64,000 nt of DNA from Apodemus sylvaticus (lineage: Eukaryota; Chordata; Mammalia; Rodentia; Muridae), in NCBI RefSeq assembly GCF_947179515.1, contig NC_067477.1, positions 75,820,644 to 75,884,643 of the forward strand, in the 5' to 3' direction. The notes below the pieces were generated by a model. The model was not told where the DNA came from. It searched no databases and saw nothing but the letters and a program-made list of their open reading frames with translations. This document shows, piece after piece, positions 45,864 through 57,815 of this stretch. Position numbers and translations under genes: made by a program. The stretch's first letter is position 1. Every line of letters begins with the position of its first letter.

Positions 45864-46743
45864 TAAACCAAATAACCCTATTAAAAAATTGGGTACAGAG
45901 CTAAACAAAGAATTTTCACCTGAAGAACTTTGGATGGCTGAGAAGCATCTTAAAAAATGTTCAACATCATTAGTCATCAGGGAAGTGTAAATCAAAACAA
46001 CCCTGAGATTTCACTTCACACCAGTCAGAATGGCTAAGATCAAAAACTCAGGAGAAAGAAGGTGCTGGCTAGGATGTGGAGAAAGAGGAACACTCCTCCA
46101 CTGCTGGTGGGGTCGCAAATTGGTACAAGCACTCTGGAAATCAGTCTGGCGGTTCCTCAGAAAACTGGGCACCTCACTTTCTGGAGGACCCTGCTATACC
46201 ACTCTTGGGCATATACCCAGAGGATTGCCCAGAATGTAATAAAGATACATGCTCCACTATGTTCATTGCAGTCCTATTTATAATAGTCAGAAGCTGGAAA
46301 GAACCCAGGTGTCCCTCAGTGGAGGAATGGATACAAAAAAATGTGGTATATATACACAATGGAGTACTATTCATCTATTAGAAACAATGAATGCATGAAA
46401 TTCTTAGACAAATGGATGGAGCTGGAGAACATCATACTAAGTGAGGTAACCCAGTCTCAAAAGATCAATCATGGTATGCACTCACTGATTAATGGCCTAG
46501 AAACTTGGAATACCCAAAACATAATCCACATATCAAATGATGTCCAAGAAGAATGGGGGAGTGGCCCCTGGTTCTGGAAAGACTCAGTGAAGGAGTATAG
46601 GGCAATACCAGAACAGGGAAGTGGGAAGGGATGGATGGGGGAACAGGGGGAGGGAAGGGGGCTTATGGGACTTTCGGGGAGTGGGGAGCCAGGAAAAGGG
46701 AAATTATTTGAAATGTAAATAAAAGTATATCGAATAAAAAAAT
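45864..46743 (+). mobile_element. 3' segment of the twin-primed L1, plus strand
   Basis: ORF2 C-terminus followed by 3'UTR (about 46500-46735) and a short A tail. Translated blocks such as CSTSLVIREV and GCGERGTLLHCWWG (the Cys/His-rich C-terminal region) are clear. Two frames (45796-45990, 46030-46239) show a stop and frameshifts. The target-site duplication at 46744 closes the insertion. Confidence 0.95.
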
Positions 46744-46756
46744 AAATGATACTGAT
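46744..46756. repeat. Target-site duplication, right copy
   Basis: AAATGATACTGAT partners with 45185-45197. Confidence 0.9.
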
Positions 46757-46884
46757 GTGTCAAAGAACTTTAATAGATCTCTGAGAAAGGTGGAAAGGAG
46801 TGCACAGGGTATAGCAAGGCTTGTCTTCACTGCTTACCATCAAAATGCAAGAAAAAAACAATAAACTAAATAAAATTGGGGGCA

Positions 46885-47024
46885 TGTAAAAAGATGGATC
46901 AGAACTTAAGAACACTAGCTGCTCTTCAAGAAGACCAGCATTTAGTTTCCAGCAAAAACATGTGGCTTACAAACATCTGTAACTCCAGTTTTATAGAATC
47001 TAGTATCCTTTTCTGTTGTTAGCT

Positions 47025-47067
<43 letters not shown>

Positions 47068-47130
47068 CACACACACATTAAACAGACATATGTGTAAGTA
47101 AAACACCTATATACATAAAAATAATAATTC
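46885..47130 (+). mobile_element. B2-type SINE, plus strand
   Basis: AGATGGATCAGAACTTAAGA (head), AACATGTGGCTTACAAACAT and CTGTAACTCCAGTTTTATAG (body) and a CA tail ending ACATAAAAATAATAAT fit a diverged B2. Confidence 0.8.
47028..47079. repeat. (CA)n microsatellite
   Basis: Long CA run with one GC interruption, inside the B2 tail. Confidence 0.95.
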
Positions 47131-49705
47131 ACCAACAATGCTAATGTAATGGGAGGCAGAGATTAAATATGTGGAAAGTTCTCAGTCTGGCCATATTGTA
47201 AAAGCGTGTTGAAAGAATAGAAAGGTCTGGACAGGAAACATGTTTGATGACTAAATTAGTATACCTAAAAGGAAACAGCTGCTATTCATCCAGAAAATGA
47301 AAGACTTTCGTATTTTTTTTTTCAGAGATTTATGGAGTTGTCTCATCCACACAGACCCAGAATAAAAGGCCTGAAAAGAGAAAATAATCAGGTGCTCATG
47401 CATGCATTCTTCAATCACCCCTAGCAAACATCAGCTGATGCTTATGCAGATCCACATATGGCTAGGATCAACCATACAGTAGCACCTGCAGAGTGCCCCA
47501 AAGGCACAATGTGGGGGAGTATGGGTATCTCTACCTGGATATAAAAAGACCATTCTATTCCATGTCTTGACTATATAAGACTTACTCCAAGTATACTCCC
47601 CCGTGTATTTTTTCCTTCTCTCCTTTTCTTTCCAAAGTCCAGTCACATAGCTCTCGTATGTACCTATAACAGGATTTTTAGTTTGTTTATCCAGAAGTGT
47701 ATAAAACTTGTGCATTTTAATTTCCTTGAGGTAAAATTGATTTCTATTTATGCAGCACTATCTCTTCATTCTATATAAGCATTATAACATTGGTTCTATT
47801 GCTTTTCTGTTTTTTTTAACATAGAAGAGGATAATGACAATAACAGTAACCTTTTACTGTAAATAACAGCTACAGTGAAAAGTACTAGAAAAAGGCTATA
47901 AAACATGGATACACTGTGATAAAGTATAAACAGAGAATATCATATTAGTTGACTTTGTTGGCTCATGGAACTTATATATAGTGTAAAAGGTGGAGTAAAG
48001 TGTTAATGCCAATATCTTATAAAGAGTTAATATGATACCAAAATGAATTCCTATCCTAATAAACCGAAGTTCTATTAAATTTCAAACATAAAGACTCACT
48101 AAACTCGTCTCTCTACTGTTGGTTCATTGAAGATTTCTATTGTGAAAAGGGAACAAAAACATTCTGTCACCGGAAAATGAGCAGAGGGCCTCCTTTTATT
48201 TGTAGCTATGCAGTTCCCAAATTGAAGAAATCTGATGTTTTGGGAAATTTTTAGTTACTCATGGTGTAACATTAAGCTACAATATAACTTCTGTCTTTTG
48301 TTAAATCTTCCCTGCTTCTCATATTTAATGTATTATAAATTATTTGGTTTTTTTTGGGTTTATTTTGCTTACTAATAAAAATAGAAAGGAATTATAAAAT
48401 ATGCTGCTACAAACATGTGATTGAAAGACACATTTAAATCTGGCTGCATTTGAAGTACTTCTTCAAATTAGTTTTGCCACCAAATAAATCTCCATTCATT
48501 ACATATGTATATATTGGTACTTTTTCCAGCTCATAGACTTAAAGGTATATATAATAACTATTATCCTACATTTTCTTTTGAATTATTCTTGCAAATCTAC
48601 TATTTATGTTTCCCTGTTTAGGGATCCTTTCATGTCTTTTATTTTTTCTCTTAAATCTTGGAAATACTTGCTGTGCTTAAAGGAAAACATGTTTGGGATG
48701 AATGATTCAACTTTAAAAAGCATTTTGTTTTGATTTAAAAGAAACTTAAGAGACAATGCAAACTTCTAACTCTATAACTGTTATCATTAACATAATAATA
48801 AAACTTAAATATAAATGCCTTATGTCTGAAGACTTTCTGGAAACTTGGAAAATATACTCATGTCAAAATTAAAGTGTTCTGTACTTACCTGATTTTGGAA
48901 AGAAGAGATTGTTAGGGTGCAAACCATCCAAAACCAGGGATGTATGAGAACTGCTTAACAAGACCTGGTATTTGAGAACATAATTAAACCATAAAATGTC
49001 TGTTAGTGTTTGAATGGAAATGCTGCAAAGGTGAATAATAAAACAACTCTCAGAACTCATGGGTTGGTGAATAAAATTCCCAATACCAGAGGATGGCTAA
49101 CATTTTCTAAATATTTTTTCAAAGATATCCTTGAAGTGACCAAAGTAACACAGGCTACTGATGATGTTGAAGATACCACATCCTTCTAACCCAGAACAGA
49201 AATCAAATCGGAATTGAGCTTAAATTTTCCTATCCCCGATAGCAGTTCTCCTTGTGACAGAGATGCCATATAGACTGCAGGGGAAAAAAGCTATCAACAT
49301 TCTTAATCCTCTGTAGAGACAGCATGCTATACCACTAGTTGACCAGGCAACTCTATGCCTTCAGTGCAATAGTGGACATTTTATTATGGAGCTCTTCTAG
49401 ATTGGATTCACAAGAGGAATCTACATTTCCTTTGGTAAATCTGGTCAAAATCATGTAACTGAAGAGGCCTAGTTCATAGTAGAAAACCTATTGTTTTGTT
49501 AAATGACTATGATGTGCTGATCCAATATCTTTCTTGATAGCTAGTTTATTCCAATAAATTCATTCTACTAGAAGTTTTCATCGCGAAAGCCTCTTTTAGC
49601 AACAGAAAGTGGTAACATAATGATTTTGATATCCTTTCTCCTGTAAATAACCTCTCACACATAATTTTGTTAGTATGAAATCCTAATAAAACTCACTGGA
49701 TTATA
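47131..49705. other. Unique DNA
   Basis: No exon, repeat family or RNA gene recognised; frames are short. Confidence 0.5.
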
Positions 49706-49706
49706 A

Positions 49707-49749
<43 letters not shown>

Positions 49750-49754
49750 TACAC
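49706..49754. repeat. (CA)n microsatellite
   Basis: CA run of about 38 bp, ending with a GCATACAC variation. Confidence 0.95.
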
Positions 49755-51237
49755 TTGAGGGAGGAAGAGAGTAAAAGAGGGACTCCTTGGAAAATGAAGG
49801 TGATCAGCTATATTGAAAGAGCATTCAGGATGAATATAGCAAGCTATATTATACACATGTATGAAACTATCACAATGAAACCCTTTATCAGGTGTTCTGA
49901 ATGTGTCACAAAAATAGGAATGTATTCAAAACATAAACAAGTAATAAAACTCAAATGTCTTCAAGAGGAAATAAGCTTACACAATACTAAAGTTATACAT
50001 TCTTTCTGTGCCTGAAATAATCTAAATCAGATATAGATGGGAAACAAAATAAATAAATAATTCACCCTGAAAGAAAATACTTTCTGGCTTTGAGTTTGCT
50101 GAACAAGGCAAAAGGGTGTGTTGTTGAACCCAAGTTATTGAATATGTATAAGGAATATATTCTGTTCCAACAGAGGGATACAGGGAGACTAAAGGGACAA
50201 TTGGTTCCAAATTGGTTCAAAAAATTGGCAGGGCACGGTACAGTAAGTCATGAGAATTATGACCACATGGAGTGGCATCCTTCAGCCTGTCTGCCGGGTA
50301 CATCAGGTACTGCTATTCTCATAGGCTGGAGTCCCACAGCTACAGAACTCATAACTGGAGCTCTGTGGTCACTGTGGCATCATCCATGGGGCTCAGGAGT
50401 GGGACTGCCCCCACAGCTTCCTCCTGTATTATCCTATTGGGACAGTGGCAGTCCTACTTTCGTGGCTCTTAAGCCACATTGCTATCTGGAGGATCCTTTG
50501 GAATAAAGGTGGAAATAAACATCCCTGACTCTTTCAATCACTCTGGCTGAGATAATGCCGCAGGGAACATAGCAATGATGCTGTCAGCAGCAGTCCAAGC
50601 TTCCCCTGCTGAGCTGGAGTGATGGCTGCAATGCCCAAAAGACACTGGATTTCCCACATAATGCCAACATTCATCTGGGATATGATGGGAGACTGGTTTT
50701 GAATATTCACATCTTAGTAGGGCATAAGCCTATGGACTAAAGCAAATATTTGATAACACCTTATTTGGCATTTTTTGTTTGTTTTTTATTGTATTTTGTT
50801 CAGGATTGCCCTTCCTTTTGTCTTGTCTCATGTACTAGTAAACATTTTAAATACTGAAGAAATGGAAGGATAATTTTAAACTTATTGAGAACTGTGACTG
50901 TGGTGACCTCTAGCTGAGTTTTTCTTAAGCTGTTTGAGTTTCCTAAAAACTCTTTGAAACTATATTTTAAGTACTCTTCACATTTAAATATTTGATAATG
51001 TGATGTATCAGTTCAATTTAGAAGGTCTTAATGTTCTGATTGATGTAAGTATGCTTGCATTGCATTTGTCATTCCAATCAAAAAAGTTCATGCCTGCTTT
51101 GCTTGGTACTTTAGTATTATAGTACCTACCCACAGTTAAACCAAATACACAGCAGAACTAATTTATCGACTTATAGACTTTAGTGCCAAAAACTTCAATG
51201 CAAAAAGAATCTAAAGGAGAAGCAGAGACCAAATGCG
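49755..51237. other. Unique DNA with a less AT-rich block
   Basis: The 50090-50506 stretch has an open frame of 138 codons and higher GC than its surroundings. I recognise no domain or family, and no splice or promoter context supports it. It could be a diverged LTR or pseudogene relic. Confidence 0.35.
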
Positions 51238-51310
51238 TGAGTGTGTGTGTGTATGTGTGTATGTGTGTGTGTCTGTATGTGTGTACATGTATGCACACAT
51301 GACTGTGTGT
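51238..51310. repeat. (GT)n-rich microsatellite
   Basis: Imperfect GT/GTAT units; a second short run lies at about 51355-51370. Confidence 0.9.
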
Positions 51311-51370
51311 GTTAGAGAGATCTCTAATTGGAGTGACTCACCAATACTTTTAGGTTGTGTGTGTGTGTGA

Positions 51371-52463
51371 GTCACATAGACAGGCAGGTTTTGGAATGCT
51401 GATGTGTATAAGCTATGAAATATTTACTTACTGGGGAGTATGTATACATAAGCAGGGTTAAGTAGAACTGTGGCTATCTGGGCAGACTTAATTTTTTTAA
51501 ATCAGAATAAAAGTAAAGCCACCTATGAATATGCAGAGTAGTGTGTGAGAAAGTACACGCACAGATGATGCATGAGATAAAACAGAGGCTGGAGTGTTTC
51601 CAATGCACAAGTTCATGTTTGCTAACATGAAATAAAGGTGATAAATATTTATAGAGGCTGCCTCTTATTTTATAAAATCTCTCCACAGGAGAAGAAAAAC
51701 ATGAATTTAATTATGGAAAACAATCATGGAAAATAGTATGAGAAAATGGCTGCTTTGTCTGGAGGGCTTGGGGAAAGTTATGCTAAACTATTTCCAAGCT
51801 GAGGTAAAATGAATGCAGAATTCTCTTTCCTGGGAACTCAAATATCCAATGGGAAATTACCAAAGGGAAGCTTTTCATTTCTGTCCCTTGATCCAAATAA
51901 GCAAGAGCAGGGAGCCTAGTCAGAACCCTACATGGCTACATCTCAACCATGAATTAAACATGAAAAGAACACAAAATAAAGATATTGCACGGACACGTAT
52001 GCTGTATTTTTAAAAGACAAATTTGAGTTTCTTTTAATGATGATAGAAACATGGGTTTAAAACCATACTTACATTTCAATCTTCCAGTTTCTTTTAGTGA
52101 GAAAAGTATACCAAAGGGGGCAAAGTTGTACAGCAGTAGAGGTTCTGTTCCATAAAGACATGAATACACATGGATACCAGCAACTCTGTTCTATCCACCC
52201 ACACCTTGAAGGGACAACTGCCAACTAAACCCTAGTAGAATTACATCTTTTCAGGACTCGTGAGTTTTCTTTAGGAAAATAACATATGCATAAAGTATTA
52301 TATGGTCTTTGGTTGAATAATAAGAATCAGTATGTTATGTTCAAAATGTTACAGTAGAATCAATACAGTGTGAGTTCCATGAATCTTTCAAGAAGAATGT
52401 TAAAAATAGCTTTGTAGAATGATAGGGATGGAAGTATGCTAGGCAAGTAGAGGAGGAAGTCTA

Positions 52464-52466
<3 letters not shown>
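51371..52466. other. Unique DNA
   Basis: Nothing recognisable. Confidence 0.5.

Positions 52467-52500
<34 letters not shown>
52467..52500. repeat. (GT)n microsatellite
   Basis: Pure GT run. GT-rich, degenerate sequence continues to the next run at 52647. Confidence 0.95.
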
Positions 52501-52505
<5 letters not shown>

Positions 52506-52645
52506 GTATGTGTGTGCACTTCCTAAGTGCATGTGATATGTGGGTAAGGAGTATGCCTATGTATTGTGTGTATCATTGGTATGGTGAGTGTATGCTAAGT
52601 ATGAGAGAAAAATGTATGTGTGCTCTGTTTGTGTATAAGTGTGTT

Positions 52646-52646
<1 letters not shown>

Positions 52647-52687
<41 letters not shown>
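52647..52687. repeat. (GT)n microsatellite
   Basis: Pure GT run of about 20 units. Confidence 0.95.
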
Positions 52688-52688
<1 letters not shown>

Positions 52689-53679
52689 CTACACTGGATT
52701 GCATATCAGCTCATGTGTGACTTTGAGGTAAGCGGATGACAGTATCACCAGGTTCAGTTGTATATATTGTGTGACTGTTAGAAATCAAGTGTGGGAATCA
52801 GCAATGTTTTCAAAGTATGGTCACAAAGCTGGAACAAATGTCAGTAAAACATTGAACTTCTTGGCAGCAGACAGGTCCATGCAGTGAGATCCATGAAACA
52901 GGATACTCATGCTTCTGTCGATCAGCAAACAGAATTTAGGTTGTAATTATGCTACGTGATCACTCGTCAGCCCTGTCCCTATAGCTTCAGAATGCCATCT
53001 AGTCCCCATATACAAAAATTTCCACAGTCTCCAATAACAGCATCACCAATAGGGATAAGCTTTTCAAATTCACAATCCTTTGGGGAACATTTCACACTTG
53101 TAGTATAACAGACATTTTATTTTCCTTCTCTTAATAATAATTGCTAATTGATATGGTGATTAGCATGTCTAATGGATAACTCCTGTACAGGCTAAAGTAG
53201 TTGTTTGTTTGTTTTTATAATAACGTCTTTAATTTCCAGTTTTAAATGATTTGCAGTACTGGGAACCAGGTTCTGGATCCCATAGGAGTGCACCACTCCT
53301 TGCTAAAATGAGGGGAATCGATAGGATGGTTATGCCAGAACAGAGCAATACAGCCAAACAAAATATAAAATGTAATCATCCCCATTTAAATTAAATAAGA
53401 TATCTTCATTATTTAATTATGTTTGGCTTTGTTTGTCGATGTTTTCTTTAAATATTTTACCCTGACATTTCTGCTTTCTTATTTTAATTAATAATTTATA
53501 ATTTGTTTTGATCTGGGTTACCATTCTCATATTTCTTCCCAGACCCTCCCCCCACCTCCCTACGTACTGACTCCAAACTCTCTTTCTATATATATTAGAA
53601 AAAAATAAACAGGCAAAATTTAAAAAGCAAGCAAACCAGAATTAAAAAATTTAAAATATGATAACAAAGTACAAGAAAT
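52688..53679. other. Unique DNA
   Basis: A T-rich then C-rich stretch at 53480-53580 resembles a retroelement tail only loosely; nothing else is recognised. Confidence 0.45.
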
Positions 53680-53739
<60 letters not shown>

Positions 53740-53818
53740 CACACACACGCAGACACACACACAGACACACACACTCACACATGCATGCACAAACACACAC
53801 ACACTTACACACACACAA
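53680..53818. repeat. (CT)n then CA-rich compound microsatellite
   Basis: CT units with one TTT interruption to about 53740, then CA/CAGA units. The long CT block is a homopurine/homopyrimidine tract with mirror symmetry, able to form triplex DNA. Confidence 0.95.
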
Positions 53819-53972
53819 GCAAAATCACAATACATTCACATATACACAAACCCCAACGACCATAAAAACACATAATAAGCAAGCACAAAACCAATGAATT
53901 AGAAAATATCCATTAAAAAGGAAGCAATATGAGAGTCAAAGCTTACAAAAAAGTTTTTTGTTCTTTGCTTTT

Positions 53973-54001
53973 TGTTAGTTTGTTTTGTTTTGTTTTGTTT
54001 T
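53973..54001. repeat. (GTTTT)n simple repeat
   Basis: Short GTTT and GTTTT units. Confidence 0.8.
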
Positions 54002-56174
54002 GGTCATCTACTGCTGGGCATCGCATCTACCCTTAAGTGTGTTCAAGTGTGGTTCAGATACATAGTGATACTCTTTTGGAGAGAACTAAATTTTCTTTTG
54101 GATAGAGACATCAATTGGAGAGAGCTTCCCTGTGAGGGATGGGGGCTTATGTCCGCTTCCACCTCCAGGTTCAGCCCCAGTTTGGCATGAACCTATGGGG
54201 ACCTGAGTGCTGTAGGGAAAGGAGGAGTTCCTTCCTGATTTGGGCAGGAGCATCAGGGTAAGGGTAGTAATAACTCTTACCAACCAAGTGATAGAAGATA
54301 TAGCCATTTGAAGAAATTGTTAGAAACATTTCTTTAATGTGTAGGCTGCCAAAAATTCACATATAAAACTAGGAATCTGGGCAGATTTTAAAATAAAGGT
54401 TTTCTGTTGTTTCTGGGGTTTGTTCAGCAATGGCAGAGCAGATAATGGAAGGCTCTACGGAAGAGCTTGCCATCCAACTAGAAGAGGCAGACCCTCTTCC
54501 CAGGGCTTCAGTCATGGGACCAGGCAGGAAGGACATGGTTGGGCTGCAACATTTCCATAGTATATTTTGTTAAAGTAGAGTTCAAGTAACATGAAATCAT
54601 TAAGATTAAACTATGCTCAGTAAAATAGAAGTTCCATTCATTCTTTTGTTGTTAGCAGAGGAAGCCAGCTCTGAGAAAGGCTTTTCTCCTAGCTTTCCTA
54701 AGGACTCCTCGTACTGAGCACATCTCTCAGAACCAGACTAGAATTTCAACTTCAGAGACACCTGTACTTTCTAGGAATAAAAAAATCAAACTCATTTCAA
54801 AATCAGGAGTTCTTTTCACATGTTGGGAAGCAGAATCCTGCCTGTGTCACCAAATACAATTCATCTTGCTAACACAGGGTACATACTAACAAATTCAACT
54901 TGGTGTATTAGAACACACTTATCTAATGTTAAATGAGCTGGCCACACCCCAGACTCCAGGTGCTTTGATGAAGGACCCTGTTGCTTGGTCAGAAGAGGGT
55001 AACACTGTCACCATATTGTGCTTGTGTTATCTGTTAGTGATATACTTTAAATATGAATTGTACGCTTCCACTCTCTCATCCTCTAAGACTTGTGTGTTGA
55101 ATCTCCGGCTGCAGAATTTCAGTGGCCATGCCATCCTGAGCTGGTTAATCATCATCAGGTTTAGCACTTGGACAGTTTTACCTCCCTGAGCTAGTAGGAC
55201 ATGGGAACTAGTTTCAAGAAGTAGATGAAGAGGGTCGTGCCTTTAAAGAACACGTCTTTTTCTTAGGCCTCTGTTCTCTTTCTCTCTCATTTTATTTTTC
55301 TGTTCTCAGAGTACATTTGCCCAGCTATATCCTCCCTGTCAGGATGTGCTGCCTCATCACATGACCAGAACAATGAAACCAGCCAACCTCTCTGAAACAT
55401 GATCCAAAATAATGCCTTCCTTCATTTTGAATTAGCAGTGGGTCTCTATTTTAAACATTTCTTCATCTGAAAGCAAAGGTTTACCTAGAATACTGAAAAG
55501 AAGCCTCATCAGATACAATGTATCTACCCTAACATACCTACTTTCCATCAGAGAACATTCATTTAATAGCATTGATACATTGCTTTTCTGGGGCTTAGAT
55601 TCTAATGAGACTCAAGGTCTCAGTCTTGAGATAAATCTGATCATACTGTCATCAATTAGCAAAGCTAAATTTGTTTAACAGCTGTCAACTATCAGAATGC
55701 TAAGACAACACTGTGAAGGTAAAGCTTTGAAAACCATCTAAATGAAAATGAAGAGAATTTGGGAATTGAGATTTTAGTATTGGGGTATAGTTGAACACAG
55801 CAGAAGGAAGGGTAGAAGACCAGATAGAGGAAGATTTGGATGACAGTGTTGTTTTTTAAAACAGAAAAATTAGTGTATATAATTTAATAATAGAAATAGA
55901 TTAAAATACATTTTTAATAATTGAGGTACATGAAAAATAAGCAATAATTGTTTCCTCATCTATCTCAATACTTTACATTAAAACACAGATAATTCAAGAG
56001 TAAAAAGAGAAAAAAAATCTGTAGATGAAGGTAAATACTTGTATTCTTAACTATTAAAGTTAGCACAAAAATGTTTCATTAAATATATATATATGAGATG
56101 TTTATAAGCTTACATTAAGAATCTGGCCTGGCTTCACTTACAATAAACCTATAGGCCTTCAATCTGAATATAGA
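54002..56174. other. Mostly unique DNA; possible old dispersed repeat at 54930-55400
   Basis: The 54930-55400 block (GCCACACCCCAGACTCCAG to CTGAAACATGATCCAAAATA) has the look of an old MaLR-like or other medium-reiterated repeat but I cannot name it. The rest is unrecognised. Confidence 0.35.
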
Positions 56175-56345
56175 GTAGGAAGTGACAGTGACAATCATAG
56201 CATTTATTAAGTCTCAGCTATGTGCAAGACACTTTGTCAAGTGCAGTTTTTGTTTTGTTTCTAGTATTCCTCATAACAATTCCTGAAATATGTAGCAAAG
56301 TCATCTTCATTTCTTATACATAAGGAACGCAGCAGACTCCTAGGG
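56175..56345 (+). mobile_element. MIR SINE, plus strand
   Basis: AGCATTTATTAAGTCTCAGC, TATGTGCAAGACACTTTGTC, CCTCATAACAATTCCTGAAA and ACATAAGGAACGCAG follow the MIR core in order. MIR predates placental radiation, so the locus is ancestral sequence. Confidence 0.8.
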
Positions 56346-57675
56346 TAGAGTAAATACATATACTCATCTGTGTTGTCAGGCTCACTAAAGTGCCACATGT
56401 CAGTCTACACTGCATTTGAGAGCAGGCATGTTAATGAAGCTAACAAAACTTCCAAATCAGGCCCAGAGGAGAAACACATTGCAAATCAGTATTAGACTAT
56501 GTAAATAGATAAGCTGACATGGAAAACTGTAGCTAGACCTCATGGTGGTTCAAAAATGTGATGGAATATACAACCCATTTTCCTAAAAGTCCATCCCATA
56601 AAAGGAGTGGTGACAGAGATGCAGCCTGTGTCCCAGTGCCAAGAACCTATTTATGCAGAGATAAATTTAGAGGACATGAGTCCTTTGTTTAAAACGCAGA
56701 CTAAATGACACGAATGGGTTTTGGCTGAGATATAAACACGGATCAGTCATATGGATTGAGCATTCAAGCGTCTTTCCAACCCTTATATACTACTGTCAGA
56801 ACATGCTCAAATTTTTTAGTAAGAAGTATTCAGTTTGTTTCAAGGAGAGAGAGAGGGAATGTGTGTTATCTCTACTCTTCAGTTTCAACTAAATGGACAA
56901 TCCATCAAGAAAGCAAAATTATATTTGAGACGACAAGCATCACCCAGTGTACACCTCAGGCAGCATTCTCAAATCACAGAGAAACAAAATGGCCCACCCT
57001 GAAGAGAGCCTTGTGATCCTGATGCCTAGAAGCCTGAAGCCTCACTACTAGGGAGGAGTTGCAGTCAAAGGGAGGTTGTCACTGGCCATTAGCTGAGCAC
57101 AAAGGGGATAATTGAAAGAACACAAAAAGTCCATTATGCCTTTGCAGAGATGGACCAGGCACCCACAGCGGAGTTCCTAACTGGACCTAAAGCTAAGTTA
57201 CCATCATTAGCAGTAGTCTTCATTTGGCTAGGGCTGGAAAGCAGTCTGAATCACCGAAGCAGTCAAACTGAGCACCTTTGCACAAAGGGATTCTGGCTAA
57301 AGGAGTAGCATCAACCGCAGCACTCTGGGTCCCTTCCCTGCCCCCACCAGCATATGTGGTCTCTGACTGTAGCCAGCCAACCTGGGCTTCCCTCCAGTTA
57401 GGGGCATATGGTAAGGTCACAATGGCCAAAGGGGTTTAAACAGAAGATTTGATTCAGAGTCAGAAAGAATAAACATATCAAATGTAGGTGCACAGAAGCG
57501 AGAGGATCAGAGCAGCTCTGCAGTTCTTGTTAGGATTTTCCGTGTTTTCTCCCTCTTTTGCTCAGTGACTTGTCAGCATGCCTAGGTGAAATTCGGAATG
57601 CGATAGGAGACAAGTAAAAACAAAACAAAACAAAAAAAAAAAAACTGAAATATTTTCAAATAGCACTGTGAATCT
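56346..57675. other. Unique DNA
   Basis: No repeat or exon recognised; less AT-rich than the first half of the window. Confidence 0.5.
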
Positions 57676-57815
57676 TGCGGAGTGCAGAAACTGTTTTACA
57701 CGGCGCAGTTTACGATTGCTGAAGCACCAAGGACTAGCGCTGCCAAGAGTTTGCAGAGCAGCCGGCTTCTCTGACAGGAACTGCAGAGCAGTGTTCTTCC
57801 AACAGCCTGACGTCA
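57676..57815. promoter_or_regulatory. CpG-containing patch with a CRE-type palindrome
   Basis: Seven CpGs fall within 140 bp (57678, 57701, 57704, 57713, 57738, 57763, 57811) in a window otherwise poor in CpG. TGACGTCA at 57808-57815 is the full CREB/ATF consensus palindrome. No repeat family is recognised here. Promoter or enhancer function is inference only; no TATA box or exon is evident. Confidence 0.3.

Noticed and set aside
50090..50506. 138-codon plus-strand frame
   Set aside because: No family or domain recognised, no splice, start or promoter context. Kept only as a note in the surrounding stretch.
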